Source of the DNA: Psychrobacter sp. BI730
GTDB lineage: Bacteria; Pseudomonadota; Gammaproteobacteria; Pseudomonadales; Moraxellaceae
DNA: 64,000 bases
NCBI RefSeq assembly: GCF_013414195.1
Contig: NZ_JAATTV010000003.1
Span: 1 to 64,000 of the forward strand
Direction of reading: 5' to 3'
Numbering within the stretch: the stretch's first letter is position 1; each line of letters begins with the position of its first letter. The position numbers were made by a program, and so were the translations under genes. Of the stretch, positions 27,244 through 37,054 are shown in pieces. The notes under the pieces were generated by a model. That model saw nothing but the letters and a program-made list of their open reading frames with translations, did no database searches and had not been told where the DNA came from.

Positions 27244-29781
27244 ATGAGTAGCACTGATACCTTAACGTCATCTCAAACCTCGACAAATGCACAGGTTTTG
27301 GATGCAACCACACACGCGAATATTCACGACAAGCTTGCTCGCGCGCTTGGCATTAAGACTGCTCAAGTCAATGCGTTTGTCAAACTTTACGATGAAGGTG
27401 CGACGGTTCCTTTTATTGCGCGTTACCGCAAAGAGAAAACCCAGAATCTTGATGATGCGCAGCTGCGTGCTTTAGAGAAGTCTCTTAATTATGAGCGTGA
27501 CATGGCAACACGTCGGCTCAAAATTACTGAGCTGTTAAGCACACAGGGCAATCTGACTGACGAGCTACAGACGCGTATCGATAATGCGACGTCTAAGCTT
27601 GAGCTTGAAGATATCTATCTGCCATATCGTCCGCGTCGTCGTTCACCTGCTGCCAAAGCTCGTGCCGCTGGTCTTGATACTGCTGCTCAAGCGGTCTTGA
27701 CCCAAGAAATCACTCCGACGGATGCCTTGGCTGATTATCAAGTCCAGTCAAGTATCACTGATGACAGTGGTAATGAAATCGAGGTTGATTTTAGCGATAT
27801 TGAAAAACAACTCGCTGGCGTACAAGCGATTATCGTTGATGAGTGGACACAAGCATTGGGTTTGTTGGACAATTTACGCAGTGGTTTTGCCAAAACTGCC
27901 AGTATCGTATCGAGCGTTGCGAGCGAAGAAAAGCGCGAAGTTGGCGAGAAATTCAAAGACTACTTTGAGCATAGCGAAAGTCTTGCTCGACTGCCAAATC
28001 ATCGCCTATTAGCAATGTTGCGCGGTCGTCAAGAAAATGTCTTGGGTCTAAAAATTGAAGGCGAAGACGCACCATTTATCGAAAAAATCATCAGTCATTT
28101 CGATGTCGATGCTAAAGCACTAGCAGCCCGCCGTGAGTTTTTATCAGAGGCAGCCAGTAGCTTGTGGAAAGACAAATGGCGTCCGCATATTGAGCATCGC
28201 CTATTAACTGAAAAGCGCTTAGCCGCAGAAGCGGATGCGATTGATGTATTCGCTAGCAACTTACAGCATTTGCTAATGTCTGCACCTGCAGGTCCTAAAG
28301 TAATCTTGGGTGTCGATCCTGGTATCCGTCATGGCGTAAAAATGGCCATCGTTGATGCGCAAGGTCATGTCATGTCAGATAGCGAAGAGAAGCCTGTCAT
28401 AGCGACAGTGTATCCGTTTGCACCTGATAATAAGATGGATGAAGCTAAAAAAGTCATCGATGCGTTATTAAGTACTTATAACGTTGACTTGGTCGCTATC
28501 GGTAATGGTACGGCAAGTCGCGAAACAGATGCGATGATCAAAGAGATTCTGGCTGCGAATGATGCATTAAAAGCCAAAGCCGTTATCGTTAATGAGTCGG
28601 GCGCGTCTGTTTATTCAGCGAGTGAACTTGCTAGTGATGAGTTGGCCAATCTAGACGTTTCTGTACGTGGCGCGGTTTCTATCGCGCGTCGCTTGCAGGA
28701 TCCATTATCAGAGCTTGTTAAAGTTGATCCAAAAGCCATTGGCGTGGGTCAATATCAGCATGACGTCAATCAAAACCAGCTTGCAGATAGTCTGGATAAA
28801 GTAACTCAAGATAGCGTGAATGCCGTGGGTGTGGACGTAAATACAGCCAGCCCAGCTATCTTGGCTCACATCGCAGGTCTTAACCGCAATGTGGCACAGC
28901 AAGTCGTAACCTATCGTAAAGAGCATGGTGCATTTGATAGCCGTGAAGCGCTCAAAAACGTCCCACGTCTAGGTGCTAAGACATTTGAGCAAGCAGCTGG
29001 TTTCTTGCGTATTCATAATGGTAGCAATCCATTAGATGCTACTGGTGTGCATCCAGAGAGTTATGCATTGGTCGATAGTTTACTTGCACAAGCGGGCAAG
29101 CCGTTGTCAGAAGTCATCGGTAACGACGGTGTGTTAAATACTATCGATACGACTACATTGGCTGCTAACGATGATAATGTTAGCGTAAAAGCGATTATCG
29201 AAGAGCTAGCTAAACCTGCTCGCGATCCTCGTCCTGAGTTTAAAACGGCCAATTTCCGTGATGACGTCAATAGCATCAAAGATTTGAGCGAAGGCATGAC
29301 CTTAGAAGGGGTAGTTACTAACGTAACGGCCTTTGGCTGTTTCGTTGATGTTGGTGTCCATCAGGATGGTTTGGTACATATCTCGCAGATGGCCAATGAC
29401 TTTGTCGCCGATCCTATGAACCGTGTCAAACCTGGCGATATCGTTTCGGTTCGTGTTATCTCTATCGATGAAAAACGTGGTCGTATTGGCTTTAGCATGA
29501 AACCTGAATCTGAAAAACCTGTACGTACGGCTGCCAAGTCTACGACAGATGGTGAGAAAACCAGTCGTCCACGCAATAATAACGCAAATAGTGACCGTCC
29601 AAATAATAGCCGTCCAGCTGCTGACAAACGTCCGTCTAAGCCACGTGGCAAGCGTCAGGATAAAGACAACGCGAGCAATCGTAGTAAGCCAGTAAAAAAT
29701 GATAAAGCTGAAGCCCCAAGTAAAATGGGTACACTTGGTGCCTTATTACAAAAAGCTGGCGTGACTAAAAATAAGAAATAA
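27244..29781 (+). CDS. tex: RNA-binding transcription accessory protein Tex
   Basis: An 845-residue cytoplasmic nucleic-acid-binding protein. It has the Tex N-terminal helical region (VPFIARYRKEKT, LEDIYLPYRPRRR), a YqgF-like RNase-H-fold domain (ILGVDPGIRHGVKMAIVD), a helix-hairpin-helix region near residues 531-590 (VDVNTASPAILAHIAGL...), and an S1 RNA-binding domain near 684-754. Tex affects transcription and tolerance in Bordetella and Pseudomonas. About 90 residues after the S1 domain are basic, Asn/Lys/Arg-rich and disordered, longer than in E. coli (773). It is monocistronic between its own promoter and a terminator. Confidence 0.95.
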   Translation: MSSTDTLTSSQTSTNAQVLDATTHANIHDKLARALGIKTAQVNAFVKLYDEGATVPFIARYRKEKTQNLDDAQLRALEKSLNYERDMATRRLKITELLSTQGNLTDELQTRIDNATSKLELEDIYLPYRPRRRSPAAKARAAGLDTAAQAVLTQEITPTDALADYQVQSSITDDSGNEIEVDFSDIEKQLAGVQAIIVDEWTQALGLLDNLRSGFAKTASIVSSVASEEKREVGEKFKDYFEHSESLARLPNHRLLAMLRGRQENVLGLKIEGEDAPFIEKIISHFDVDAKALAARREFLSEAASSLWKDKWRPHIEHRLLTEKRLAAEADAIDVFASNLQHLLMSAPAGPKVILGVDPGIRHGVKMAIVDAQGHVMSDSEEKPVIATVYPFAPDNKMDEAKKVIDALLSTYNVDLVAIGNGTASRETDAMIKEILAANDALKAKAVIVNESGASVYSASELASDELANLDVSVRGAVSIARRLQDPLSELVKVDPKAIGVGQYQHDVNQNQLADSLDKVTQDSVNAVGVDVNTASPAILAHIAGLNRNVAQQVVTYRKEHGAFDSREALKNVPRLGAKTFEQAAGFLRIHNGSNPLDATGVHPESYALVDSLLAQAGKPLSEVIGNDGVLNTIDTTTLAANDDNVSVKAIIEELAKPARDPRPEFKTANFRDDVNSIKDLSEGMTLEGVVTNVTAFGCFVDVGVHQDGLVHISQMANDFVADPMNRVKPGDIVSVRVISIDEKRGRIGFSMKPESEKPVRTAAKSTTDGEKTSRPRNNNANSDRPNNSRPAADKRPSKPRGKRQDKDNASNRSKPVKNDKAEAPSKMGTLGALLQKAGVTKNKK

Positions 29782-29817
29782 TCAAAATTGAAATAGCTAG
29801 CATAGATAGATTAATAT

Positions 29818-29848
29818 AAAAAAGGGCAGCCAATAGGCTGCCCTTTTT
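29818..29848. terminator. bidirectional terminator after tex
   Basis: AAAGGGCAGCC and GGCTGCCCTTT form a perfect stem with an AATA loop, with A and T runs on either side. It serves tex and the convergent gene at 29884. Confidence 0.9.
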
Positions 29849-29883
29849 ATGTTTGTTAATATACTTAAATATTAATGGCCATA

Positions 29884-30480
29884 TTAACGATTTACAGCAA
29901 TACGGCGGTTTTCTTTAAACTGTACATTTGCTGGCTGAGTGGCTAATAACTCACCACGGTTGTCTTTTTTCTTTTCTTGCAAGGTACTAGTAGCATTTGC
30001 CGTTTTATTGTTAGAAGCGGCTTCACCAGCGATTAAAGGCTGATAGTCTGCATTGCTATGCTGCATGTTTGGCGTTTGCGTACGTTGGGTAGACTGTGTA
30101 GAGGCTGCACCCGTTGTCGTTGGCACGTTACCGTTCATAGTAGGCATATTACTATTGCTCATAGTGCCAGCTTTATCATTCATCTTGTCATTAGATTCGT
30201 TCACTCTGTTGTCAGAGTTGTTCATACTCTTGTTCGAATCATTCATCTCACTACGAGAGTCGTTCATCTTATTGCTAGAGTCATTGATATTGACATGGCT
30301 AGGCTGTGCAGCTCCCAATTTACCAGTTGGTCCTTCTACACCGACTTGTACATTGCTTTTGACAGAGCTACTTGGCATACGTGATTGCATAGAATCACTG
30401 CTGTTGGTCGGCATAGCCATTGCAAGTGTAGGCAATGCAAGCGTAGTACCTAAAATTAACGATAAAATATTCTTTTTCAT
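29884..30480 (-). CDS. secreted hypothetical protein with polar heptad repeats
   Basis: A 198-residue protein I do not recognise. A signal peptide (MKKNILSLILGTTLALPTLAMA) indicates export. Residues 66-107 consist of six consecutive seven-residue repeats of the form N-D/N/E-S-x-x-x-M/V, for example NDSRSEM, NDSNKSM, NNSDNRV. The rest is Asn/Ser/Thr-rich and probably disordered, ending in KENRRIAVNR. Having one hydrophobic residue per heptad does not make a normal coiled coil, but a trimeric fibre-like or metal-binding (Met/Asn) surface is conceivable. There are no cysteines and no anchoring motif. It is monocistronic, with a long AT-rich upstream region. Confidence 0.7.
   Translation of the reverse strand: MKKNILSLILGTTLALPTLAMAMPTNSSDSMQSRMPSSSVKSNVQVGVEGPTGKLGAAQPSHVNINDSSNKMNDSRSEMNDSNKSMNNSDNRVNESNDKMNDKAGTMSNSNMPTMNGNVPTTTGAASTQSTQRTQTPNMQHSNADYQPLIAGEAASNNKTANATSTLQEKKKDNRGELLATQPANVQFKENRRIAVNR
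30160..30285. repeat. six tandem 21-bp units coding a heptad repeat
   Basis: This stretch codes on the minus strand for six successive seven-residue units (residues 66-107 of the secreted protein). At DNA level the units are degenerate but keep the 21-base period, visible as recurring TCATT/TCATC blocks. Confidence 0.8.
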
Positions 30481-31234
30481 TATAAAGCTCCCATATGTAT
30501 TATTAGTAATAATTAAAAACGATAACTCATATTTAATGATAAGCCGTTTTTACTCAAAGGTGTCTGTAAATACTGTATGCAAATTATCAACGATGTAGTT
30601 TATATTTCAGTAGCAAACTCATTAAGGTTCTAACAGTTTAATGTTTTCTTGTGACGTTATGAAACTGCCATACTTAAAGTCTAGTCGTTATATTAACTTC
30701 TAGATTTCCCCAAAACTCATTAATAGTAAAGGTTTCTTGTGTTATTAAAGCTGTTAATAAATGAGTCTGATAATAATAAATATTTACCGATGTCTCTAGT
30801 ATTAGAAAATATGAATTTTTAGTTGTTTATAGTTATTATTTGAACTTAGCTGATTGTTATTAATGGTTTTTTTTGAGTGCTATTCGTCAGTATTATAGAG
30901 ACTTTTATCAGTAGTTTTTATTCATAATTCAAAAACAGTGTTTAGATAGTTCTTAAGTTCTATTATGTAAATCCTTTGATAACATATACTACATTAAACT
31001 AATGTTTACATATAATTTTTCTACAATATATATAAAACGATAGTAGCAATATTGGATTAATGGTTAGTATCATAAAGTACTAAATAATCGGAAAACAGAA
31101 ACATTGTTCACCAAAAAAATACGTTGTTCTTAATTTAATCTACGTCTAAATATTTAGAGTAGACAATAAAAAACCGTATCTCGAAACCAAGATACGGTCA
31201 TAAAGACATTGAGCCTTTGTCATTAGTCAATAGA
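30481..31234. other. AT-rich intergenic region
   Basis: About 750 bases with very high AT content. No coding frame longer than a few dozen codons looks real, and I saw no RNA gene. The right end holds the terminator of the leftward saccharopine-dehydrogenase-like gene. Confidence 0.6.
31173..31198 (-). terminator. rho-independent terminator of the saccharopine-dehydrogenase-like gene
   Basis: ACCGTATCT and AGATACGGT form a nine-base perfect stem. On the minus strand it is followed by a T run (plus-strand AAAAAA at its left), the polarity expected for the gene ending at 31235. Confidence 0.85.
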
Positions 31235-32521
31235 TTAACTATCAATCACTTCAAAGCTAAGACCAGAATACGCTTCTAAGCGAGTTATGAGCTTATTACC
31301 CATCGCAGATGCTGGTGTCCAGAACCCGCCGCCAACGTCCTCTTTGCTGATATCTTGTGCTAGACATAATGCGGCCTGCGAAATCATACGAGAAGTACTG
31401 CCGTAACCAGGATCTCTATCACCTGTTACTTTAACGGTAATAGTGTCATTTTTGGCCGTTTGGCCAAAGTGACGGATATCAAAGTAGCCGTTCTCTTGCT
31501 CGTCCTTAGAAGGGCCTGAGCCAGCTTTTGGTAAGACGTGCTTGGATAGTAACTCGCGACTTGGTTTAATCATCATTGCAGTGGCAAAGCCCAATAAACC
31601 TGCGCTCATAGCATAGCTAGACAGTTTTCCTTTGACGCCATCTTTCATCCACATTGCTTCGTCATACTTGAAATCGCGACCGTACTCATAGCTGAGTAAT
31701 TGGTTAGTGCGATGGACGATACGCGTATTGATGGTCGCCATGACGAACGGTGCTAACCAGCGCTTATGATTGCTGTCATATACTGGTTTGCTAACATTAT
31801 CCTGACGTACGTTTGGTGCATCACTATCATCGTTTAACAGGTATGGATTGGCTACTTGTTTGCGACGTGCTTTGTCCTCACCAGCTTCTTCAAATATTGA
31901 TGCCATCGATGCGATAGTACCGCCTGAGATACCACCTTTGGCTGCTTTGACACGCATATGGATGACATTACAGGTCTCGCCGAACTTTTCTTCTGCCTTA
32001 GCTTGGGTAAAGTACGCGCCCAAATCTGACGGGATAGAGTCAAAACCACAAGAGTTAACAATACGGGCACCACTTTGCTTGGCAGTATCTTGGTACTTGT
32101 CCATCATATCTTTGATAAAAATGGCCTCACCAGTAAGATCGACATAATCCGTACCGTTTTCAGCACAAGATTTAATCAGTGGCTCACCATATTTCAGATA
32201 TGGGCCTACAGTAGAGATGATGACTTGAGTCTGTTTGGTCATCTTATCAAGGCTAGCAGCATCGTTACTGTTAGCAATAATAATGTCTACCTTACTCTCA
32301 AGTTTTGCCTGTAACTTATTAAGCTTGTCTTCATCGCGACCTGCGATTGCCCATGATACGTTTGAGCCATCTTCGTTCTTATTATTTGATAAAAAATTGG
32401 TTAAATAGTGGGCAGTGATCTGACCGACGAAGCTTGTCGCACCATATAGAACAACTGCATAAGGGCGTGTGTCGCCGCTGGTTTTTTGTGTAGATTTTTC
32501 AGTATCCGTATTGGTATCCAT
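31235..32521 (-). CDS. saccharopine dehydrogenase-like / trans-acting enoyl reductase family protein
   Basis: A 428-residue NAD(P)-binding protein. The Rossmann start is YAVVLYGATSFVGQITAHYL, followed by WAIAGRDEDKLNKL, STVGPYLKYGEPLIKSCAENGTDYVDLTGE and NSCGFDSIPSDLG, all typical of the family that includes mycobacterial trans-acting enoyl reductase and eukaryotic saccharopine-dehydrogenase-like oxidoreductase. Substrate is unknown; lipid metabolism is the usual suggestion. A polar 18-residue N-terminal extension is present. AAGGA lies upstream of the ATG. No neighbour indicates a pathway. Confidence 0.8.
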   Translation of the reverse strand: MDTNTDTEKSTQKTSGDTRPYAVVLYGATSFVGQITAHYLTNFLSNNKNEDGSNVSWAIAGRDEDKLNKLQAKLESKVDIIIANSNDAASLDKMTKQTQVIISTVGPYLKYGEPLIKSCAENGTDYVDLTGEAIFIKDMMDKYQDTAKQSGARIVNSCGFDSIPSDLGAYFTQAKAEEKFGETCNVIHMRVKAAKGGISGGTIASMASIFEEAGEDKARRKQVANPYLLNDDSDAPNVRQDNVSKPVYDSNHKRWLAPFVMATINTRIVHRTNQLLSYEYGRDFKYDEAMWMKDGVKGKLSSYAMSAGLLGFATAMMIKPSRELLSKHVLPKAGSGPSKDEQENGYFDIRHFGQTAKNDTITVKVTGDRDPGYGSTSRMISQAALCLAQDISKEDVGGGFWTPASAMGNKLITRLEAYSGLSFEVIDS

Positions 32522-33010
32522 ATGTATTGTCCTTAATAGATTTGAGAATAGGTGGATAGTAAACTATAAACCAAGTCGTTTGATTAGGTTAGGGGTTTGT
32601 GAGGTCGCTACAGTTTATAGTTTGCAGCCAACATCACATATAACGTGAGAAATTTAAAATAGTTCTGCATACAGTTGGAAGAGTAGCGTTCAGTAAAAGA
32701 GTATTCAATAAAAACACGTCCAGTTAAAAAGCGCTTAGTTTAATAACTCTCAGTCAAATAACACTGTATTCAGAAATATAATTCTATTTCGAAAATATCA
32801 TCTATTAAAGAAAAAGAAGTATGAGACATTAACAGTTACTACAAACTTTACATAACCTACCGATATTATTACTAAAATGAACGTTTTTTGGAGACGAACA
32901 TTGCTAATCTATAAGCGTAAACAGTAATAACTAGCATTAGATAAAAACAAGTTAAATAGATGCTATATAAATTCTAATATCTGTTTTTTACCATTATTGA
33001 GGAGAATATT
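32522..33010. other. divergent intergenic region
   Basis: About 490 bases separating the saccharopine-dehydrogenase-like gene from ytjA. AT-rich, no gene seen; promoters for both neighbours are expected here. Confidence 0.55.
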
Positions 33011-33166
33011 ATGTTTCGTTGGGCTATTATTTTTGCAGTAATCGCATTATTAGCGAGTTTCCTAGGTTTTGGCGGTGTCGCAGGATTGTCTGCTAATTTG
33101 GCATACATTTTCTTAGCAGTCGCTGTGATTTTGTTTATCGTTGCCTTTGTCAGTCGCAAGATGTAA
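33011..33166 (+). CDS. ytjA: small membrane protein YtjA (DUF1328)
   Basis: A 51-residue protein. It starts [20 protein letters not shown] and continues with [14 protein letters not shown], then a second hydrophobic helix and a basic SRKM end: two transmembrane helices. The MFRWxIIFxVIALIAxxLGFGG signature is that of E. coli YtjA (53 residues). Function is unknown; related genes are often under envelope- or general-stress control. The start has a GAGGAG ribosome site nine bases upstream, and a strong terminator follows closely, so it is a single-gene transcript. Confidence 0.9.
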   Translation: MFRWAIIFAVIALLASFLGFGGVAGLSANLAYIFLAVAVILFIVAFVSRKM

Positions 33167-33196
33167 ACACAGCTTATCGTTGTAAATACCTACTAT

Positions 33197-33226
33197 AAAA
33201 AAGACCCTCAATTGAGGGTCTTTTTT
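33197..33226. terminator. bidirectional terminator between ytjA and phhB
   Basis: A perfect palindrome centred on GACCCTCAATTGAGGGTC with six flanking A and six flanking T. It can end both the ytjA and the leftward phhB transcripts. Confidence 0.9.
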
Positions 33227-33298
33227 ATCTACTTTAACGAAGGTAATCGTTAGAAAACTAGGACAATCGGCATCAAGGCATACGTTATAGACTTGCTA

Positions 33299-33592
33299 CT
33301 ACAACCGTTTGGGCTGAATAATATGCTCCATACGTTTGGCTAAACGAATATCTAGACTAGAGATACCGCCTGTATCATGATTGGTTAAACGAACTTCTAC
33401 GATATTATAGGTATTACGCCATTCTGGATGGTGCTCAAGCGCTTCAGCATGAAATGCCGCTTGATTCATAAAGCTCATAGCTTCGATAAAATCGCTAAAA
33501 TGATAGGTTTTGACGATGCTATTGCCGTCACGTTGCCAACCAGCAAGCTCTTCTAGCTGTAGATTGATTTGTTTGTCAGATAAACTACTCAT
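33299..33592 (-). CDS. phhB: pterin-4a-carbinolamine dehydratase
   Basis: A 97-residue enzyme that recycles the pterin cofactor of aromatic hydroxylases by dehydrating 4a-carbinolamine. The active-site histidines are in [19 protein letters not shown] followed by TNHDTGG, the standard signature. Length matches the family. In many bacteria it is beside phenylalanine hydroxylase; here phhA is not in the window, so the protein may serve another pterin pathway or a distant hydroxylase. AAAGG lies before the ATG. Confidence 0.93.
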   Translation of the reverse strand: MSSLSDKQINLQLEELAGWQRDGNSIVKTYHFSDFIEAMSFMNQAAFHAEALEHHPEWRNTYNIVEVRLTNHDTGGISSLDIRLAKRMEHIIQPKRL

Positions 33593-33749
33593 ATTAATAA
33601 CCTTTATTGTTATGTCGAATTGGTTTATTAAAAGTGGTGCTGGGGTATGTCTCCTATGCTAAATAAATATCTACGTATTTTCCTGCTTTGCCCGATATCA
33701 CTTAACTGAGCTTCGTTAACGAATTAATTGAACCTAACTACGTAGCCAA

Positions 33750-34043
33750 TTAAATTAAATCTTGATACTCAGGATGTTTGCTAATGTATGACGCGACAAA
33801 TGAGCATTGTGGTATCACTTTCTTGTCTTGCTCACGTGCATAATTCAATGCGTGCTTTACCAGTGCTGAACCAACACCGCGGCCACCCAGTTGCTGCGGT
33901 ACGATAGTATGATCGTAGACCAACTTGTCAGCACTTTCCTGATAGCTAATATAACCTGTCTGACCATCGATAGATGTCTCAAAGCGGTTCGCTGCTTGAT
34001 TATGAATAATTTCTAGATTTGGTTTAGAGGTTTGGTTACTCAT
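33750..34043 (-). CDS. small GNAT-family N-acetyltransferase (YidJ/GTL3-like)
   Basis: A 97-residue single-domain acetyltransferase-like protein. The acetyl-CoA pyrophosphate-binding segment is QQLGGRGVGSALVKHAL, and it ends with VIPQCSFVASYISKHPEYQDLI, characteristic of the short GNAT group (COG2388). The substrate is unknown. GGAG precedes the ATG. Same strand as phhB but with its own gap of about 150 bases. Confidence 0.88.
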   Translation of the reverse strand: MSNQTSKPNLEIIHNQAANRFETSIDGQTGYISYQESADKLVYDHTIVPQQLGGRGVGSALVKHALNYAREQDKKVIPQCSFVASYISKHPEYQDLI

Positions 34044-34241
34044 TAATATACTCCATTTCTTATTATCAAATTTTTATTAGTAATTAAATATTTATTAATT
34101 TAATAGTACCAGTTTAGTATGTAGGTTTGATGCTTAATAATCTAGACCCTTACCGTAATGGTTGATAGGACGACTGTTAACGTCATCTATATCTTCCGTC
34201 CTACCTTATCATGGCCGTATCTAGTTGCAAATATGAATATG

Positions 34242-35690
34242 TCACCATGCATAGGAGATAGCTTTACGGACGACTGGAGGCAAAAAGCGAGTGAGACCAT
34301 CAGTGTTCTCTATCGCTAATTTGTTTTCTAAATTGACAGCTGACCTATCATCTTTATGAGTAGTACTATCTGCATTTTTCGTTGACTGTACATAGGCTTG
34401 CCATTCTTTTTCACTAGGTTTGCTAAAGTGATAAATACGTCCCAGTACTTGCTTGAGTTGTGTGCCAAAGTGGCCAGTGTTATAGCTTAAACCATACTTA
34501 CGGCATATGGCCTGTACCTGCGGCGCAATCTTTGCATAGTGGCCAGCTGGCATATCAGGAAATATATGATGCTCAATTTGGTGGGACAAGTTACCTGTCA
34601 AAAGATGGAACCATTTGCTGCCTTTGATATTGCTAGAGCCAAGGATTTGGCGTACATACCAGTCGCCTTTACTTTCATTGGCATCGAGATGGGTATAGAT
34701 ATGCGCTTGCTCAGTGAAATGCCCACAAAAAATCACCGCCCACGTCCATAGGTTACGGACAGTGTTGGCAGTCATGTTACCGCTCAACGTACTAAAGGCG
34801 CTACGACGACCTAGTGTCAGCGCAACTACAGACGGCAGTGCAATATAGTCTTTGCCTATTTGTCGTCCAATTTTGGCAAATAACGCACGAGACTTTTGCT
34901 GCATGATTTTGTGCAGATCAGGAGAGTCAGCGTATTCATCTGCACTGATTTGGATGTCATGAAAGGCTACCGCCCATTCAAATCCAAATGCCAGTACCGC
35001 TGTACTAAACATATTGTAGCGATCTTCTGGCGTCCAAGGCTGCTCATCAGTCACTCGAATCAAGTGATAGCCTACGTCATGATCACGGCCTACAATATTG
35101 GTAAAAGTATGATGTAAATAATTATGTGAGTGTTGCCATAATGGAGCAGGGCAGACAATATCCCAGTCGAATTTTTGACTATTAAGGTGCGGGTGTTGCA
35201 TCCAGTCATATTGACCATGCATAACGTTATGGCCTAGCTCCATGTTGTTCAATATTTTGCTAAAGCTAAGTAAAGACGTACCTAGTAGCCAAGTAGCGAC
35301 CAGACTGCGTTTCGATGGCATACGCCCAGCCGCTGCGAGTAAACCACGGGCGATAATTTCACTATATACCACGGTGGCATATACTCGCTGTATGTAGCGT
35401 GCATCTTCACTGCCTAGCGAGTCCATGACGCTTTTGTACAGGGCATTGAGCTCTACGGCTAAAGCATCACTTTGAGGCTTTGATAGAGGGGCATCAGTTA
35501 CTGTTGGGTAGCGAGTCCGTGTTGACGTGTCTAGCTGATCGCTATCATTGATTGCTTTATCGTTAAGCTGCGTGTAAGGCGTTTGCGATGTCAAAGGCAA
35601 AGGCGCGTTTTTCGCTAGTTGTGCATCGGACAGTGGCGTCAAGATAGGCACTGCAGATTGTGGCGTAGTAACGGGTGGTAATAAGCGCAT
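34242..35690 (-). CDS. membrane fatty acid desaturase
   Basis: About 482 residues. The three di-iron histidine boxes are HNVMH (154-158), HNYLHH (189-194) and HQIEHH (370-375); the glutamine in the last box is typical of front-end and some bacterial acyl desaturases. Several hydrophobic helices are interspersed. It inserts a cis double bond into acyl chains, presumably in membrane lipids or acyl-CoA, aiding fluidity in the cold. The ATG at 35690 has AAGGA upstream and is preferred over a GTG 13 codons earlier. The gene immediately upstream codes for a matching iron-sulfur reductase, so the two likely form a desaturase system. Confidence 0.9.
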   Translation of the reverse strand: MRLLPPVTTPQSAVPILTPLSDAQLAKNAPLPLTSQTPYTQLNDKAINDSDQLDTSTRTRYPTVTDAPLSKPQSDALAVELNALYKSVMDSLGSEDARYIQRVYATVVYSEIIARGLLAAAGRMPSKRSLVATWLLGTSLLSFSKILNNMELGHNVMHGQYDWMQHPHLNSQKFDWDIVCPAPLWQHSHNYLHHTFTNIVGRDHDVGYHLIRVTDEQPWTPEDRYNMFSTAVLAFGFEWAVAFHDIQISADEYADSPDLHKIMQQKSRALFAKIGRQIGKDYIALPSVVALTLGRRSAFSTLSGNMTANTVRNLWTWAVIFCGHFTEQAHIYTHLDANESKGDWYVRQILGSSNIKGSKWFHLLTGNLSHQIEHHIFPDMPAGHYAKIAPQVQAICRKYGLSYNTGHFGTQLKQVLGRIYHFSKPSEKEWQAYVQSTKNADSTTHKDDRSAVNLENKLAIENTDGLTRFLPPVVRKAISYAW

Positions 35691-35848
35691 AAATAAATCC
35701 TTAACCGAAATGGCGTGAATAAACAGCACTGCATCCGGTTTGATAAGTTATCTGAGTTTTAGCCTATAAAATAACGTTTGTCTTCTATTTCTTATAGGTT
35801 GTTTGGCATATGCTTTCTATTGAGCCGGTCGTTCTATTGAGCCAGTCA

Positions 35849-37054
35849 TTAAACATCGAGAACCACATCAGTCATGGCAATACTAATGCAAGTCTGAATA
35901 GACTCGTAACCATCCCCGCTTACTTTCCCTGTCTGGACGTTTTTGACCACGCCGCTGACTTTATTGCAGCGGCACAACTGGCAAATGCCTTGCCGACAAC
36001 CATGTGCTAGCCGTACATCTGCATTCTCAGCAGCAGTCAGTATGATCGTGTCACTGCTAAACTGTCGTTGCCGTGACCGTAAATAGACAGTGTGTTCTGC
36101 TACAGGTACTGTTCTATCAAATGTTTGATTGCTGCTATTATCAACATTAGCTAGGGCATTACCAAAGTTCTCTACTATGATGTTATCGCGCAGCTGTTTG
36201 TCTGTAGAGAAAGTTATCTCTGCGGCGGTTTTATATAAGCCAGCTAATAACGCTGGTGAACCGCAAGCAAATATCTGCGTATCTGCTAGAGGTAAGTTTA
36301 GCGACAGCAGACTCTCTACACTTAAGTATCGTACGCCAGCCAAATAGGTAGTCGGATCTTCAGTATGGATTAGATGATAAGTGAAGTCTGGATACGCTTC
36401 GTTCAGCTTTTGCCACTGATGTTGCAGCTTGGATGAAACAGTTCGACTGTAATGCAACAGCGTCACATGGTGACCATTACTCAAGGCTTGAGTGATAAGT
36501 CCGAGCATAGGTGTGATACCGCTACCGCCAGCGACAAATAATAAAGGGTTTAGTTTTTGGTTATCTGGTTCTCTATGGTCTAAATTTGCCTTTGCCTGTG
36601 CTAAAGTAAAATGACCCAGTGGCAAGCTTGTATCAACGACGCTAGCCAGTGGCATCTGTTTGGTTAAATAGTTAGATACCAACCCTTGCGGTTTAATCGC
36701 GATAGTTACCGTATGTCGTTGGTCTGCCGTATGGCTCTCGGTAGTATCGTCGCGCCACCAGAGGGGTTGATGCGCCAAACCTACTATCGAGTAGCTACGC
36801 TGGTGATAAACTCCATCGATACAAACGCGCAAATCGAGATATTGACCACCTTGCCAACCACTCATCACCTTAGAAACTTGCTGTTTAAAGGCTCTATTGG
36901 TCTCAAATCGAAGTGCTATTAAATCATTACTTAATGTATAGCGTGCGATCAGGCGTAACTTAGGAGTCGTCAATGACCAAAGCGGATGTAAGCGCGATCC
37001 GATAAAATCGACAAACGCACGTTGAATAATTTCAGGGCGATAGCCGTTGGCCAT
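35849..37054 (-). CDS. ferredoxin-type NAD(P)H oxidoreductase (FAD plus 2Fe-2S), desaturase electron donor
   Basis: A 401-residue fusion of a ferredoxin-NADP reductase module and a plant-type ferredoxin. The FAD site is visible as QRSYSIVG, the NAD(P) site as LFVAGGSGITPMLGLI, and the C-terminal 2Fe-2S loop as GCRQGICQLCRC with the fourth Cys in QTCIS. It passes electrons from NAD(P)H to the desaturase whose gene follows 158 bases downstream on the same strand. The arrangement resembles the Pseudomonas desBC pair. No transcriptional regulator of the DesT type is adjacent. Confidence 0.88.
   Translation of the reverse strand: MANGYRPEIIQRAFVDFIGSRLHPLWSLTTPKLRLIARYTLSNDLIALRFETNRAFKQQVSKVMSGWQGGQYLDLRVCIDGVYHQRSYSIVGLAHQPLWWRDDTTESHTADQRHTVTIAIKPQGLVSNYLTKQMPLASVVDTSLPLGHFTLAQAKANLDHREPDNQKLNPLLFVAGGSGITPMLGLITQALSNGHHVTLLHYSRTVSSKLQHQWQKLNEAYPDFTYHLIHTEDPTTYLAGVRYLSVESLLSLNLPLADTQIFACGSPALLAGLYKTAAEITFSTDKQLRDNIIVENFGNALANVDNSSNQTFDRTVPVAEHTVYLRSRQRQFSSDTIILTAAENADVRLAHGCRQGICQLCRCNKVSGVVKNVQTGKVSGDGYESIQTCISIAMTDVVLDV

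Noticed and set aside
30053..30598. 181-codon forward frame rich in Leu/Phe/Ser opposite the heptad-repeat gene
   Set aside because: It is the antisense shadow of the repeat-coding strand; the apparent membrane pattern comes from reversed Asn/Ser/Met codons, and the minus-strand gene has a signal peptide and a proper terminator.
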